Source of the DNA: Winogradskyella helgolandensis
GTDB lineage: Bacteria; Bacteroidota; Bacteroidia; Flavobacteriales; Flavobacteriaceae
Reading direction: 5' to 3'
Length of the DNA stretch: 64,000 nt
NCBI RefSeq assembly: GCF_013404085.1
Contig: NZ_JABFHO010000001.1
Coordinates: forward strand, 992,001-1,056,000
The notes under the pieces were generated by a model. It saw only the letters and a program-made list of their open reading frames with translations, made no database searches and was not told the origin of the DNA. Of this stretch, positions 44,113-53,707 are shown piece by piece (positions within the stretch are counted from its first letter, which is position 1; every line of letters begins with the position of its first letter). Position numbers and translations under genes: made by a program.

Positions 44113-44147
44113 AAAAAAGCAAGAGTTCGGTTTCTCTTGCTTTTTTT
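44113..44147. terminator. Bidirectional terminator
   Basis: AAAAAAGCAAGAG and CTCTTGCTTTTTT pair around TTCGGTTT, with T-runs on both strands. It lies between the convergent phosphodiesterase and threonine-dehydrogenase-like genes. Confidence 0.85.
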
Positions 44148-44171
44148 ATGCGGTTATATTTTATTTTAATG

Positions 44172-45125
44172 TTATGACTGATACTTTTTCTTCAACTGCG
44201 TTAACATTTCCAAGGTCATTTTCTCTAAGTCAAAATCGTGCGACCAATTCCAGTCTTTTCGTGCAACTCTATCATCAATAGATGACGGCCAGCTATCAGC
44301 GATGGCTTGTCTAAAGTCTGGATTATAAGAAATTTTGAAATCTGGAATTTCGGCTTTAATACTGTCTGCAATCTCTTGTGGTGTAAAACTAATAGCCGAT
44401 AAATTGTAAGAGGATCTTATGGAGATATCTTCAGGTGGTGCTGCCATAATTTGAGTTGTAGCTTTAATGGCATCATCCATAAACATCATAGGTAAATTGG
44501 TCTTTTCAGATAAAAAACTTTCATATTTACCTTCTTTTATAGCTTCGTGATAAATTTCTACAGCATAATCTGTAGTGCCACCGCCTGGCATTGCTTTATG
44601 GCTAATTATACCAGGATAGCGTATGCTTCTTACATCTACTCCATATTTATCATAGTAATATTCGCACCAACGTTCGCCAACTTGTTTGGTAATGCCATAA
44701 ACGGTTGTTGGTTCGCAAATGGTATGTTGAGGCGTGTTTTCTCTAGGAGTCGTTGGTCCAAAAACAGCAATACTACTCGGCCAGAATACTTTTTTAATTT
44801 GCTTAGTTTTGGCTAAATTTAGAACATGAAACAATGAATTCATATTTAAATCCCAGGCTTCCATTGGGTATTTTTCGCCAGTAGCACTAAGTAAAGCTGC
44901 CATTAAGTAAACCGTATCTATATTATGATTGATGCAACAATCTTTAATCGCATTAAAGTTTTTAGCATCTAAAATCACAAATGGTCCAGCATTTACTAAC
45001 TCTAATTTGCGTGTATTAATATCGCTAGCAATAACGTTATCTACACCATGGATTTCTCTTAACTTGGTCGTTAATTCTGTTCCTATTTGCCCACAGGCAC
45101 CAATGATTAATATTTTTGAAGACAT
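44172..45125 (-). CDS. NAD-dependent epimerase-like L-threonine 3-dehydrogenase
   Basis: In this 317-residue enzyme an extended SDR fold is shown by ILIIGACGQIGTEL (NAD loop), YLMAALLSATGE, WPSSIAVFGPTTPRENTP and the catalytic Tyr-x-x-x-Lys in TTVYGITKQVGERW. The overall pattern, including SIRYPGIISHKAMPGGGTTDYAVEI, is that of GalE-type threonine dehydrogenases known from Flavobacterium. It would oxidise threonine to 2-amino-3-ketobutyrate in the cytoplasm. A sugar epimerase role is less likely. Confidence 0.85.
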   Translation of the reverse strand: MSSKILIIGACGQIGTELTTKLREIHGVDNVIASDINTRKLELVNAGPFVILDAKNFNAIKDCCINHNIDTVYLMAALLSATGEKYPMEAWDLNMNSLFHVLNLAKTKQIKKVFWPSSIAVFGPTTPRENTPQHTICEPTTVYGITKQVGERWCEYYYDKYGVDVRSIRYPGIISHKAMPGGGTTDYAVEIYHEAIKEGKYESFLSEKTNLPMMFMDDAIKATTQIMAAPPEDISIRSSYNLSAISFTPQEIADSIKAEIPDFKISYNPDFRQAIADSWPSSIDDRVARKDWNWSHDFDLEKMTLEMLTQLKKKYQS

Positions 45126-45237
45126 CTGCTCTTTTTAAATTATCGCCAAAAGTAATAAGAATTACGACTTTGCAATATTAAAATTTTCAGAAAATGCGTG
45201 TTATATTATGAATTCCTCAATTTAGTTTCAAATGCAT

Positions 45238-45269
45238 ATACTAAACCACTAGAATAGATAGTTTAGTAT
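45238..45269 (+). promoter_or_regulatory. Operator-like inverted repeat upstream of the lipoprotein gene
   Basis: ATACTAAAC and GTTTAGTAT, perfect nine-base arms with a 14-base spacer, end 26 bases before the ATG at 45296. They overlap a box TATCTTTA that resembles TAnnTTTG. A dimeric regulator could bind here. Confidence 0.45.
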
Positions 45270-45295
45270 CTTTACAGTCAAATTAGTTATTACTT

Positions 45296-45823
45296 ATGAA
45301 AATTAGATTCGTCGTTTTATTTTTAAGTTGTATTATGGTTATCAGTTGTGATGATGATACCACTAGCACTAAAACATTGGAAACAACTGAAAATGTAGAT
45401 CAGAATAAAAAAATTACAGCTAAAACTATTGAAGATATTGATTATAGGGATTATGCGCTTAGTAGCGAAAGTGAAAGTGAGATTGTAACTTGGGATAGAT
45501 ATCATGAATTAGCCACTCAAATCAGTTATTTAAAGAAAGGGGATTTCTCTTTTTTTAATGGAGATATAGAGCTCTTAAAAAAGTTTATTAAAGAGTTTAA
45601 AACACAAATGCCAGATCAGTTTAAAACGAATCTTATTGTCTCTCGAAATGCTATTATTGAAACAGAGCTTTTAAAGTTAAATGAAAATCTAACTATAGAT
45701 AACATTAGTAGAGATGAGAAATTATTTAATATTAAAGCGCTTTTTGTGGCTTTCTCAAACCTTAATTACCTCATTAATAAAAAGCTTGAAGATGATTTTT
45801 ATGATAAAATTCAACCAGAATAA
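45296..45823 (+). CDS. Lipoprotein of unknown function
   Basis: This 175-residue protein has a lipobox (MVISCDDDTT), a Thr/Lys-rich linker and a helical C-terminal domain (LLKKFIKEFKTQMPDQFKTNLIVSRNAIIETELLKL). No family recognised. It precedes the M13 peptidase by 81 bases and may be cotranscribed. The operator-like palindrome just upstream suggests control. Confidence 0.7.
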   Translation: MKIRFVVLFLSCIMVISCDDDTTSTKTLETTENVDQNKKITAKTIEDIDYRDYALSSESESEIVTWDRYHELATQISYLKKGDFSFFNGDIELLKKFIKEFKTQMPDQFKTNLIVSRNAIIETELLKLNENLTIDNISRDEKLFNIKALFVAFSNLNYLINKKLEDDFYDKIQPE

Positions 45824-45904
45824 CATCTAATATGTTTGTAACAAATCAATGCTTTTTTTGTCTTATTAGCAATTAATTTTAATTAAAACTAATTAACATA
45901 AACT

Positions 45905-47971
45905 ATGAAAACTAATATTAGTCGCGCATTAGCGCTATCAGGTTTGGCATTTATTACACTAGTAGGGTGTAAGGAAGAGGTCAAAAAAGATTCTGCCATG
46001 ACAGAGGTAAAAATACCCGGAATCGTTTTGGAGAATATGGATACTTCAGTGGATCCAAAACAAGATTTTTACAATTACGTCAATGGAAATTGGGCTAAGA
46101 ATAATACCATTCCAGATGATGAAACTAGTTGGGGAGGATTTGGAGTCTTGCGTAAATCTACAAGACAAGATGTTCTAGAGATTTTAAATGCTTCAAAAGA
46201 ATTAGGAACTTATAAAGAAGGTTCTGACCAAAAAAAGGCTTTATTAATTTATGAATCTGAGTTAGATACGCTTGCGCGTAATGAAGCTGGTATTAAACCC
46301 ATTCAGCCTTTATTAGATAAGATTAATGGGGTTAAAAACCTTAGCGATATGCAGACGGTTTATGCTTCTACATTAGGTGTTAGTGCACCGTTTTCAGGTA
46401 TTGGAGCTAGTGCCGATCTTAATGATAGTAGTATGAATATTGCTTGGGTATTCCCTGGTGGATTAGGATTGCAACGCGATTATTACCTCGACCAAGATGA
46501 AAAAACGAAAGAGATAAGAGGTAAATATGTAGATCATATTACAAAAATGCTTCAATTTATTAATTATTCTGAAGCTGATGCTCGTACTGCAGCAGAAAAG
46601 ATTTTAGCTTTAGAAACGCAATTGGCAGAGCCACGTTTAGATAAAGTAGCGAGTAGAGATATTAGAAATTTTAATAATCCTACAGCGCTTACAGATTTAC
46701 AAAAAATGGCACCTTCTATTAATTGGCAAAAATTAATGGATGATATGGGGATTGAGAAAAAAGTAGATACACTTATGGTTATGCAACCTAAGTATTTAAA
46801 AGCTATGGATGCGTTTTTGAAAACCAATTCTATAGAAGATATCAAAACACTTATAACTTGGAGTACATTAGATAATGCTGCAAGTATGCTTACCACAGAA
46901 ATGGAAAAAGCTAATTGGGAGTTTTACAGTAAAACGCTTAATGGTTCTAAAGCGATGCGTCCAGCAAAAGAACGTGCTCTGGGTACTGTAGATGGTACTG
47001 TTGGTGAAGCCATTGGTCAATTGTATGTGCAGGCAAAATTTCCGCCAGAAGCTAAAGAGAAAGCAGAAAAAATGATTGCTAATGTTATTAAGGCATTCCA
47101 AAATAGAATTAATAATCTAGATTGGATGAGTGAAGAAACCAAAAAGAAAGCTATAGTGAAGCTCGATAAATTTACGGTTAAAATAGCCTATCCAGATGAG
47201 TGGGAAGATTACTCAGCAATGCAAGTAAAAGAAGGTAATTCTTATGCAGAGAATATGTTAGCTGTAGGTGCTTGGGCTCAAAAGAAAAATATGGATGATA
47301 TTAACGAACCTGTTGATAAGTCAAAATGGGGAATGGCACCTCAAACGGTTAATGCTTATTTTAACCCAATGAATAATGAAATTGTTTTTCCTGCGGCTAT
47401 TTTACAACCTCCGTTTTATAATTATACAGCAGATGAAGCTGTAAATTATGGAGGTATTGGAGCGGTTATTGGCCATGAAATTTCACATGCTTTTGATGAT
47501 TCTGGAGCCCGTTTTGATGGTGATGGAAATGTAAATAATTGGTGGACACCAGAAGATTTAGTAGAATTTGAAAAACGAGGGAAAGCTTTAGCAGATCAGT
47601 ATTCTGCTATTCAGGTTTTAGATAGTGTTTATATAAATGGAGCTTTTACTTTAGGTGAAAACATTGGTGATCTTGGTGGTGTACTAGGGGCTTATGATGG
47701 TCTACAATTATATTACGAAGAAAACGGAAGACCAGAAAATATAGATGGTTTTACACCAGAGCAACGTTTCTTTATGTCTTGGGCAACAGTTTGGAGAACA
47801 TTAACAAGAGAAGATGGATTAAGGTCTCAGATAAAAACAGATCCACATTCTCCAGGTGTTTACAGAGCAACACAACCTTTAAAAAATATAGATGCATTCT
47901 ATGAGGCATTTGATATTAAGGAAGGTGACGCAATGTATTTAGCGCCCGAAGATCGAGTTAGAATTTGGTAA
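45905..47971 (+). CDS. M13-family zinc metallopeptidase (neprilysin-like), lipoprotein
   Basis: This 688-residue protein has a lipobox (TLVGCKEEV). The N-terminal M13 domain begins at DTSVDPKQDFYNYVNGNWAKNN. The zinc motif HEISH is at residues 524-528, followed by FDDSGARFDGDGN. The third ligand Glu and its partner Asp are in LGENIGDLGG, and the C-terminal domain ends YLAPEDRVRIW, as usual in the family. It should be anchored on the periplasmic side and cut short peptides. Confidence 0.95.
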   Translation: MKTNISRALALSGLAFITLVGCKEEVKKDSAMTEVKIPGIVLENMDTSVDPKQDFYNYVNGNWAKNNTIPDDETSWGGFGVLRKSTRQDVLEILNASKELGTYKEGSDQKKALLIYESELDTLARNEAGIKPIQPLLDKINGVKNLSDMQTVYASTLGVSAPFSGIGASADLNDSSMNIAWVFPGGLGLQRDYYLDQDEKTKEIRGKYVDHITKMLQFINYSEADARTAAEKILALETQLAEPRLDKVASRDIRNFNNPTALTDLQKMAPSINWQKLMDDMGIEKKVDTLMVMQPKYLKAMDAFLKTNSIEDIKTLITWSTLDNAASMLTTEMEKANWEFYSKTLNGSKAMRPAKERALGTVDGTVGEAIGQLYVQAKFPPEAKEKAEKMIANVIKAFQNRINNLDWMSEETKKKAIVKLDKFTVKIAYPDEWEDYSAMQVKEGNSYAENMLAVGAWAQKKNMDDINEPVDKSKWGMAPQTVNAYFNPMNNEIVFPAAILQPPFYNYTADEAVNYGGIGAVIGHEISHAFDDSGARFDGDGNVNNWWTPEDLVEFEKRGKALADQYSAIQVLDSVYINGAFTLGENIGDLGGVLGAYDGLQLYYEENGRPENIDGFTPEQRFFMSWATVWRTLTREDGLRSQIKTDPHSPGVYRATQPLKNIDAFYEAFDIKEGDAMYLAPEDRVRIW

Positions 47972-47989
47972 ACATTAAAAGTGGATATA

Positions 47990-48019
47990 AAAAAAGCAGC
48001 TCATTGAGCTGCTTTTTTT
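47990..48019. terminator. Bidirectional terminator
   Basis: AAAAAAGCAGCTCA and TGAGCTGCTTTTTT pair around TT, with A- and T-runs on both sides, between convergent genes. Confidence 0.88.
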
Positions 48020-48039
48020 ATAATATAATTGATGATGTC

Positions 48040-48756
48040 TTAACCTTTTTTCGCAGCTGCTGCTTGTTGAGCGCGTTGTGCCTTCTGAGCTTCTAATGCT
48101 TCTCTACTAATCTTTGCTAAATTAAAATTAGGATCAATAGCTAAAGCATCGTTCATTAATTTTAATGCAGCATCCATATTCGCCGTTTTATTTTCTGTAA
48201 AGGTTAAAAGTCCCTTTAAATAGGTTAAAGCTGCTTTCAAAGACGTTTCGTAAGGTTGTTGCTTTTCGTAAAAGGCACGCTTCATATCATCTGTAACATT
48301 AGCCATAGCGTAATCTATGTTTAATCTTGCGCCTGCTAAATCGTTAGTCTGAATTTTCATATCAGCCATTTCATAAGCTAAATAAGCATTTGGGTCACGT
48401 TGGTAAAGCACTTCAAAGTGCTCTAATGACATGGCGACTTGATTAAGGTTTTTTAAAGCTAACGCTTTTACTTCTACATTCATATCCGAATCGGTAGCGT
48501 TTTTCTCTACTCCAATAGTGTTTAAAGCTTGCATATACTGTCCTTCCGAAAGGTAGATGTATGCTAAAGTATCTTTACGTGCTACAGACGGTTCTAAAAC
48601 ATCGAGATGCGTCATAGCATTGATAACTCCTTGTTTGTCACCTTGCTTTTTCATTTGTTTATAATACGCTTCAAAATGTGCTTTTAACTCTGTATTAGTC
48701 TGTGCAAATACACTTACTGAAAATAACATAAGTATTGCAATTGTAATCGTCTTCAT
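48040..48756 (-). CDS. Exported tetratricopeptide-type protein
   Basis: This 238-residue protein has a signal peptide (MKTITIAILMLFSVSVFAQ), then TPR-like helix pairs (AYIYLSEGQYMQALNTIG, ALALKNLNQVAMSLEHFEVLYQRDPNAYLAYEMADM) and a C-terminal Gln/Ala/Lys tail. It probably acts in the periplasm as a protein-binding scaffold. It is alone in its transcript. No partner is evident. Confidence 0.75.
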   Translation of the reverse strand: MKTITIAILMLFSVSVFAQTNTELKAHFEAYYKQMKKQGDKQGVINAMTHLDVLEPSVARKDTLAYIYLSEGQYMQALNTIGVEKNATDSDMNVEVKALALKNLNQVAMSLEHFEVLYQRDPNAYLAYEMADMKIQTNDLAGARLNIDYAMANVTDDMKRAFYEKQQPYETSLKAALTYLKGLLTFTENKTANMDAALKLMNDALAIDPNFNLAKISREALEAQKAQRAQQAAAAKKG

Positions 48757-48849
48757 TTGTTCTTAGTTTATTGTTCTTTAATTATTTTATCTTTAAAGGG
48801 TTAAATCTATAAAAATTAATAAGAAATGATCTTAAAAATCTTATAATTT

Positions 48850-49659
48850 CTATGGTGCCTCTTTAAAGGTGTAATTCAAAAGTTGTACCATAATTTTACT
48901 GTCTATGATTTTTCCTTTGCTTTCTCCTGAAGTACTAAATATAGGACGCGGTAAGTTATTGCGTTCACAATGTTCTTTATAGTAAGATTCTTTATTGGGA
49001 TGTTTTGGATAGACTGCGTTTAATGTGACACTCCAAAATCCATTTTTAAGAATAGAACTTATAATGGCGATACAATCTGTTTTATGAATTAAATTTATGG
49101 GAGCTTCGGGATTTGAAATATTAGTTTTTCCGGATAAAAACTTTGAAGGATGACGTGTCTCATCTATCAAGCCACCAAACCGTAAAATTGTGGTTTTAAA
49201 ATTAGAATTTGCTTGAAGCATTTGTTCTATGGCTATGAGTTGTTTCCCGTTATTGGAAGTTGCATTTGGAATTTTTTTCGCTGTTATAACCGGAAAATTT
49301 ACCGCATCTTCAAATACAGAAGTAGAGCTTATGTAAAGGATGTTTTTTATCTTATGTTTTTCAATTTCAGGTATTAAATGCTTAATCTCTTCAACATGAT
49401 TTTTAGTTGAATCTTTTCTTAATCCTGGTGGAATATTAATGATAACGGTATCACTTCCTGTTAAAAATTTAGAATAATCCCATGAAATTGAAGTTTCAGT
49501 TAAAGTGATTAAAAACGGATTTATCCGCTGCTTTTGTAATTCTTGTAACTTACTCTTAGTAGTTGTAGAACCATTGACTATGTAGCCTTCTTTAACTAAT
49601 TTCTGAGCTAAAGACAACCCTAACCAACCACAACCAATAATGCTTATTTGTGTTTTCAT
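48850..49659 (-). CDS. NAD(P)-binding epimerase-like protein (YeeZ type)
   Basis: This 269-residue protein has the nucleotide-binding motif ISIIGCGWLGLSLAQKLV and a later substrate-side region typical of SDR-like YeeZ proteins (INIPPG, YISSTSVFED, LRFGGLIDETRHPSKFLSG, NLIHKTDC). The reaction is unknown; the catalytic Tyr-Lys pair of true SDRs is not obvious. It is divergent from the CBS-domain gene. Confidence 0.78.
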   Translation of the reverse strand: MKTQISIIGCGWLGLSLAQKLVKEGYIVNGSTTTKSKLQELQKQRINPFLITLTETSISWDYSKFLTGSDTVIINIPPGLRKDSTKNHVEEIKHLIPEIEKHKIKNILYISSTSVFEDAVNFPVITAKKIPNATSNNGKQLIAIEQMLQANSNFKTTILRFGGLIDETRHPSKFLSGKTNISNPEAPINLIHKTDCIAIISSILKNGFWSVTLNAVYPKHPNKESYYKEHCERNNLPRPIFSTSGESKGKIIDSKIMVQLLNYTFKEAP

Positions 49660-49781
49660 AACGTATAGATCTAACCTTAGGTTAAAAATACGTAATATTT
49701 GTGCTTATGCATTTTGATTTTTTTAAGTGGTTAATTTTCAGTATTTTTAGAATTAACTCTAACCTTAAAAATCATAACGTT

Positions 49782-50267
49782 ATGGCAATAAAAAGTTTCC
49801 AAGGAGCGCGTAAACAGCAAAATGCTAATGAGTCTACGCAATTAAAAGTCAAAGATTATATGTCTACCAAACTTATAACGTTTAGACCAGATCAATCTGT
49901 CCAAGAGGTTGTAGAGGCTTTAATAACTAATAGAATTTCTGGTGGACCTGTAGTAAATGAGAAACAAGAATTAATTGGAATTATTTCTGAAGGTGATTGT
50001 CTAAAACAATTAAGTGAAAGTAGGTATTACAATATGCCTTTAGAACACGATACTGTAGATAAGCGTATGGCAGTAGATGTAGAAACTATTGATGGTAATA
50101 TGGATGTGTTTGATGCGGCAAATAAGTTTTTAAACTCCAAAAGACGACGTTTTCCAATCGTTGAAAACGGAAAACTTATTGGGCAAATTAGCCAAAAGGA
50201 TATTTTAATTGCAGCACTAGAATTAAAAGGCGAAAATTGGAATAGTACCACGAAAAAAGGCTCTTAA
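49782..50267 (+). CDS. CBS-domain protein
   Basis: This 161-residue protein starts at the ATG at 49782, as the longer frame lacks conservation-like character and the family starts MAIKSFQGAR. It has two CBS motifs: MSTKLITFRPDQSVQEVVEALITNRISGGPVV, and VDKRMAVDVETIDGNMDVFDAANKFLNSKRRRFPIV followed by KLIGQISQKDIL. CBS pairs bind adenine nucleotides and regulate other proteins. With no fused effector, the partner is unknown. Confidence 0.88.
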   Translation: MAIKSFQGARKQQNANESTQLKVKDYMSTKLITFRPDQSVQEVVEALITNRISGGPVVNEKQELIGIISEGDCLKQLSESRYYNMPLEHDTVDKRMAVDVETIDGNMDVFDAANKFLNSKRRRFPIVENGKLIGQISQKDILIAALELKGENWNSTTKKGS

Positions 50268-50315
50268 AGACAAATCGCGACTTGTCCGTACACGCAACTT
50301 GTCTGAACTGTAAAA

Positions 50316-50666
50316 TTAATCATCGCGCTTCACCAAAGCATAATACTCTCCTTCGAGAGGTAAATAGCCTTGGTCGTACACAAAATAATAAACAGTGCCA
50401 GCTTTGGTCGTATATATACTTGTGAAATAATTAAAGTCAAAACCTTTCTCCACCATTTTCGCTCTAGAGCATTTCATTTTTTTATTGGGATTGAGTGCTT
50501 CTAGGATTCTATAATTTTTTCTAAGTCGGTTATTAGTGTTTCTAATTAAGTTTTTAGAATCTTTATTTAGGCGGTTGTTTTGCGTATTTCTACAACCATC
50601 GCTACAGTATTTTTTATCAATTCTACCAACGATTAAATCACCACATTCTGGACACTTTTTCCGCAT
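50316..50666 (-). CDS. Zinc-ribbon protein of unknown function
   Basis: This 116-residue protein has an N-terminal CPECGDLIVGRIDKKYCSDGC (four Cys in two pairs), then a basic helical linker and a C-terminal beta domain (TSIYTTKAGTVYYFVYDQGYLPLEGEYYALVKRDD). It is probably a DNA- or RNA-associated cytoplasmic protein. Homologues appear widespread in Flavobacteriaceae, function unknown. Confidence 0.75.
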   Translation of the reverse strand: MRKKCPECGDLIVGRIDKKYCSDGCRNTQNNRLNKDSKNLIRNTNNRLRKNYRILEALNPNKKMKCSRAKMVEKGFDFNYFTSIYTTKAGTVYYFVYDQGYLPLEGEYYALVKRDD

Positions 50667-50707
50667 AACTTTAAAATTAAGTACTTACAATATACTAATT
50701 TATAACG

Positions 50708-51361
50708 TTATAAGGAATTTGTAATGATAACAGTATTGGTGTTGTTTACTTTTTTATAGACGTCTACTTTATAGACTTTTGTTTTAAGGTAGTTAACTAA
50801 AGTTTCAACCTTGTCTAAATCGGATTCTTTTACCGAAGCATTAAAAAGTAACGTCCCTTTTGAGGATTTTGATTTTAATACATAATCCCAAAACGCTGTA
50901 CTCAAGAATTTATCCGGAACCGAAAGATCGATATAAAGATCAATTATAATTAAGTCGAATAATTTGGTGTTGGCTTCAAGAAAAGCAAAAGCATCTGCAC
51001 AATGAATTTTGAGATACTGATTTTCTTCAATTCCAAATTCTGATTTCGCAATGTCTATAATAACAGGATCTAATTCTACGGCTTCAATAGTGTTACTGTA
51101 ATTAAAATCAGTGCGTAGCGTTTGAATAACGCTTCCGCCTCCCATGCCTAAAACCAAGACTGAATTGATTTTTGAAAGCTCAATTTTTTCTAAACCATAT
51201 TTTAAAATACGTTGTAAAGAGCCATAACTATAATTCGCATTGGCTGAATTGAGGTGTTTTTTGCCATTGAACCACGTAATTTCTAGTGTTCCGCTGTATT
51301 TAGAATCAATGGTTTTTGTAACAGGATAAATATAACTGAGTAGTTGCTTCATAGACGACAT
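50708..51361 (-). CDS. Spermidine synthase-like methyltransferase-fold protein
   Basis: This 217-residue protein has SVLVLGMGGGSVIQTLR, AVELDPVIIDIAKSEFGI, KIHCADAFAFLEA and LIIIDLYIDLSVPDKFLS, the order of motifs of polyamine-synthase-fold proteins. It lacks the N-terminal domain of true spermidine synthase, so aminopropyl transfer is not assured. Probably a cytoplasmic transferase of unknown substrate. Confidence 0.75.
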   Translation of the reverse strand: MSSMKQLLSYIYPVTKTIDSKYSGTLEITWFNGKKHLNSANANYSYGSLQRILKYGLEKIELSKINSVLVLGMGGGSVIQTLRTDFNYSNTIEAVELDPVIIDIAKSEFGIEENQYLKIHCADAFAFLEANTKLFDLIIIDLYIDLSVPDKFLSTAFWDYVLKSKSSKGTLLFNASVKESDLDKVETLVNYLKTKVYKVDVYKKVNNTNTVIITNSL

Positions 51362-51498
51362 AAGGGTAGGCTTTATTACGTTGAGGGATTGTTTTATTCT
51401 GTATTCTCATGCTCGAATTCAGTTTTAGGATCTTCTTTAGAAAGGTATTGTTTGGATTAGAGTTCCTGATTCATCTTTGAATCGTAGTTTCCAAAGCG

Positions 51499-52419
51499 CT
51501 AATTCAGCATCCAATTTATGAGGTCTTTGGTGTCTATAATAGCCCAACTATGCGGATGCCTCTCGCCATTAGAGCGATAGCCTTTGTCTTTTGTTGGGAT
51601 ATATGCAACATCTTTAAATTGAAATGCATGCAATGATTCCGAGAGCTTTTTAATGTAGTAAGCATTTAACTCTTCATATTTTGCCATGGTATTTTCTTTC
51701 CACCAAAGAGTATCTGGCTCAGTGTAAAGTCTAATTTTTGTGTTTTTTAAGTTTTTTAAAGCGTTGATATTGTTTGTTTTCGATGTAAATACAGCATGTT
51801 TCTCATAATTAAAAAGACTGTCGGTTGGAGTGCCAAATTGTGTCCCTAAAGTTTCAAGTAGCCATGTGCTTTCTTCTACTGCAGAACTTGAAAAATCACG
51901 TTCTACATTTTTCTGAGCAGTATTGTACAACGCAACTAAATCAACAGGTGAATCTACTATAAAAACACCTTTAGGAATAATTTTAGAATTTTGATTGGTC
52001 ATAAAATTACTAATTAAAAGTGCCATATTTCCTCCGCTTGAAAAACCGCCAATATAAATATTATCTGTTGGTAGTTGGTTTGTTTTAAATATGTTTTGAA
52101 GCTGTTCTGATAATTGTGATAATTCATTTTGCTCTAGCCATATTTTTCGGCTATAATTCATATACAACACTGAAATGTTATTATCTTTTGCGCTTTCTAG
52201 TATTTTAAATTCGCGTTTGATGTCCTTGGCACTTTCAGGAAAACCACCAAAAAGCACTAATACTGCGTTTGCGTTTTGTGATGATTTGTGTAATTCATAA
52301 TCTTCATTTATGATGTCTTTAAATATTATTTCTGTGACGGCTTTTTTTTGTTCTTGTTCGGTGTTTTTGCAAGAGCTAAAAGCAAATATGAATACGAGTA
52401 TTACAACATAATTTTTCAT
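51499..52419 (-). CDS. Alpha/beta-hydrolase-like lipoprotein
   Basis: This 306-residue protein has a lipobox (FAFSSCKNTE), the nucleophile elbow GFSSGG (Ser127) and a core with VLVLFGGFPES and VFIVDSPVDLVALYN. A late His in RHPHSWAIID is in place for the triad. It is probably an exported esterase or peptidase; the substrate is unknown. Confidence 0.72.
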   Translation of the reverse strand: MKNYVVILVFIFAFSSCKNTEQEQKKAVTEIIFKDIINEDYELHKSSQNANAVLVLFGGFPESAKDIKREFKILESAKDNNISVLYMNYSRKIWLEQNELSQLSEQLQNIFKTNQLPTDNIYIGGFSSGGNMALLISNFMTNQNSKIIPKGVFIVDSPVDLVALYNTAQKNVERDFSSSAVEESTWLLETLGTQFGTPTDSLFNYEKHAVFTSKTNNINALKNLKNTKIRLYTEPDTLWWKENTMAKYEELNAYYIKKLSESLHAFQFKDVAYIPTKDKGYRSNGERHPHSWAIIDTKDLINWMLN

Positions 52420-52450
52420 CGGTAGCGTATTACTTAGGTTAAAATTTTAA

Positions 52451-52906
52451 TTATTCGTTTTCTAATGCTTTCCATTGTTCGTATGATAAGATGCCATTTT
52501 CGGGTTTAGATTCACCGTTTAAAATCCCTATAAATTCTAGAGAATGCCCATCTGGATCATTAAAATATATTGATATTGCTGGCATCCATGCAAAAATCAT
52601 TGGTCTTTCGGTACCATCGTTTAGGAAATTCCGACATTTAATTGCCCTTTTTTTAAGATAGTTTACCGCTTCATTTAAAACCCAATCAGGTTCACATTGA
52701 AAGGCAAAGTGTCTAATATCAATTTCCGCTTTTGGTTTTTCCCATAAGCCTAACATAAACTGTTTGGGTTTGCCAATCCAAAAAAATACGGCGCGTCTTT
52801 CATCTTCAAAATGGCATTGTTCTAATTCCAATTTGTTAGTGTAAAAATCTATGGAACGTTCTATATTTTCAACATATAAGTGTGTTTCAAACAGTCCTTT
52901 TATCAT
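52451..52906 (-). CDS. VOC-family protein
   Basis: This 151-residue protein has FETHLYVENIERSIDFYTNKL, RHFAFQCEPDW and INFDPDGHSLEFIG-like FNDPDGHSLEFIGIL, where His and Glu fit metal-ligand positions. It is like fosfomycin- or glyoxalase-type enzymes, but the substrate is unknown. It reads with the hydrolase-like gene downstream. Confidence 0.82.
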   Translation of the reverse strand: MIKGLFETHLYVENIERSIDFYTNKLELEQCHFEDERRAVFFWIGKPKQFMLGLWEKPKAEIDIRHFAFQCEPDWVLNEAVNYLKKRAIKCRNFLNDGTERPMIFAWMPAISIYFNDPDGHSLEFIGILNGESKPENGILSYEQWKALENE

Positions 52907-52936
52907 GAGTTTATTTTTGAATTTGTAATAGTCACA

Positions 52937-53647
52937 TTATTCCCTTAAACTCCAAATTTCGTTTAGTGGATCTCCTTTGCTAGAAAACCCAGTGTGGTTC
53001 CAATCTCCATCAGTTAATTTATAATTAAATTTTAAAGATGCACCAACTCTAGAATCGTCCTTTGAAAAGAATTCAATGTTCTCTGTATAGTTTCCGTTTT
53101 CGGTGGTGTAGGTGCCTCCTCCTGTACCCAAAAATTGTTTCGTTTCTGTGTTATAGGCAATCCATTGAAAACGGGTTCCTGATAATATTTTCATGGTTTT
53201 TCTTGGTTTGCTGGTATCTCGTGTTTGCGTTTCACCATTTCTTACTCTACCAGACATTAACCAAGCCCCTTGTAATTGCCCTGGTTCGCCATCGTCTATT
53301 CTAGTGAATTTTAAGTCATTGTCAACAATTTCAATATTGTTGTCTGTAACAGCAACTTTAAAACTGATTTCTGTGCCAACAAGTGCAGGGTTTTCGGTGT
53401 GAAACTCTATTCTCTCGGTCACCATATCTCCTTCTAATGTCCATGATCCACCATTTGTTTGAATAAATTTTCCGGTTGTGGCATCATAGGTCGTTGCTAC
53501 TTTGTAACCATCGGTAAAAATGACGACGGTTTTTAATTGGTCGCCAGTTTTAGTCATTGTATAGGTTTCCCAAGCGCCAATTATACTTTGGGCCTCAGTA
53601 CCAAAAGAAATTAAAATACAAATTACTAATCCAATTATGATTTTCAT
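52937..53647 (-). CDS. Exported protein with two lipocalin-like repeats
   Basis: This 236-residue protein has a signal peptide (MKIIIGLVICILISFGTEAQ). Two parallel units then follow: GAWETYTMTKTGDQLKTVVIFTDGYKVATTYDATTGKF...GGSW and GAWLMSGRVRNGETQTRD...TMKILSGTRFQWIAYNTETKQFLGTGGGTY. Each is a beta-rich module of about 105 residues, which points to internal duplication. Function unknown; periplasmic or secreted. Confidence 0.75.
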   Translation of the reverse strand: MKIIIGLVICILISFGTEAQSIIGAWETYTMTKTGDQLKTVVIFTDGYKVATTYDATTGKFIQTNGGSWTLEGDMVTERIEFHTENPALVGTEISFKVAVTDNNIEIVDNDLKFTRIDDGEPGQLQGAWLMSGRVRNGETQTRDTSKPRKTMKILSGTRFQWIAYNTETKQFLGTGGGTYTTENGNYTENIEFFSKDDSRVGASLKFNYKLTDGDWNHTGFSSKGDPLNEIWSLRE

Positions 53648-53707
53648 GATGTTATAAATTTTGGCACAGAGATTTAGTTTAGGTATTTGTAAGTTAAGCT
53701 TTTAGGT

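Noticed and set aside
50268..50315. Repeat element with ACTTGTC units
   Set aside because: Two short similar units (ACTTGTCCGTAC, ACTTGTCTGAAC) are seen, but pairing is weak and no other copy was noticed.
51362..51498. Small gene between the spermidine synthase-like and hydrolase-like genes
   Set aside because: A short open frame (ending TLIQTIPF) has no start of its own and overlaps the end of the hydrolase-like gene in another frame.
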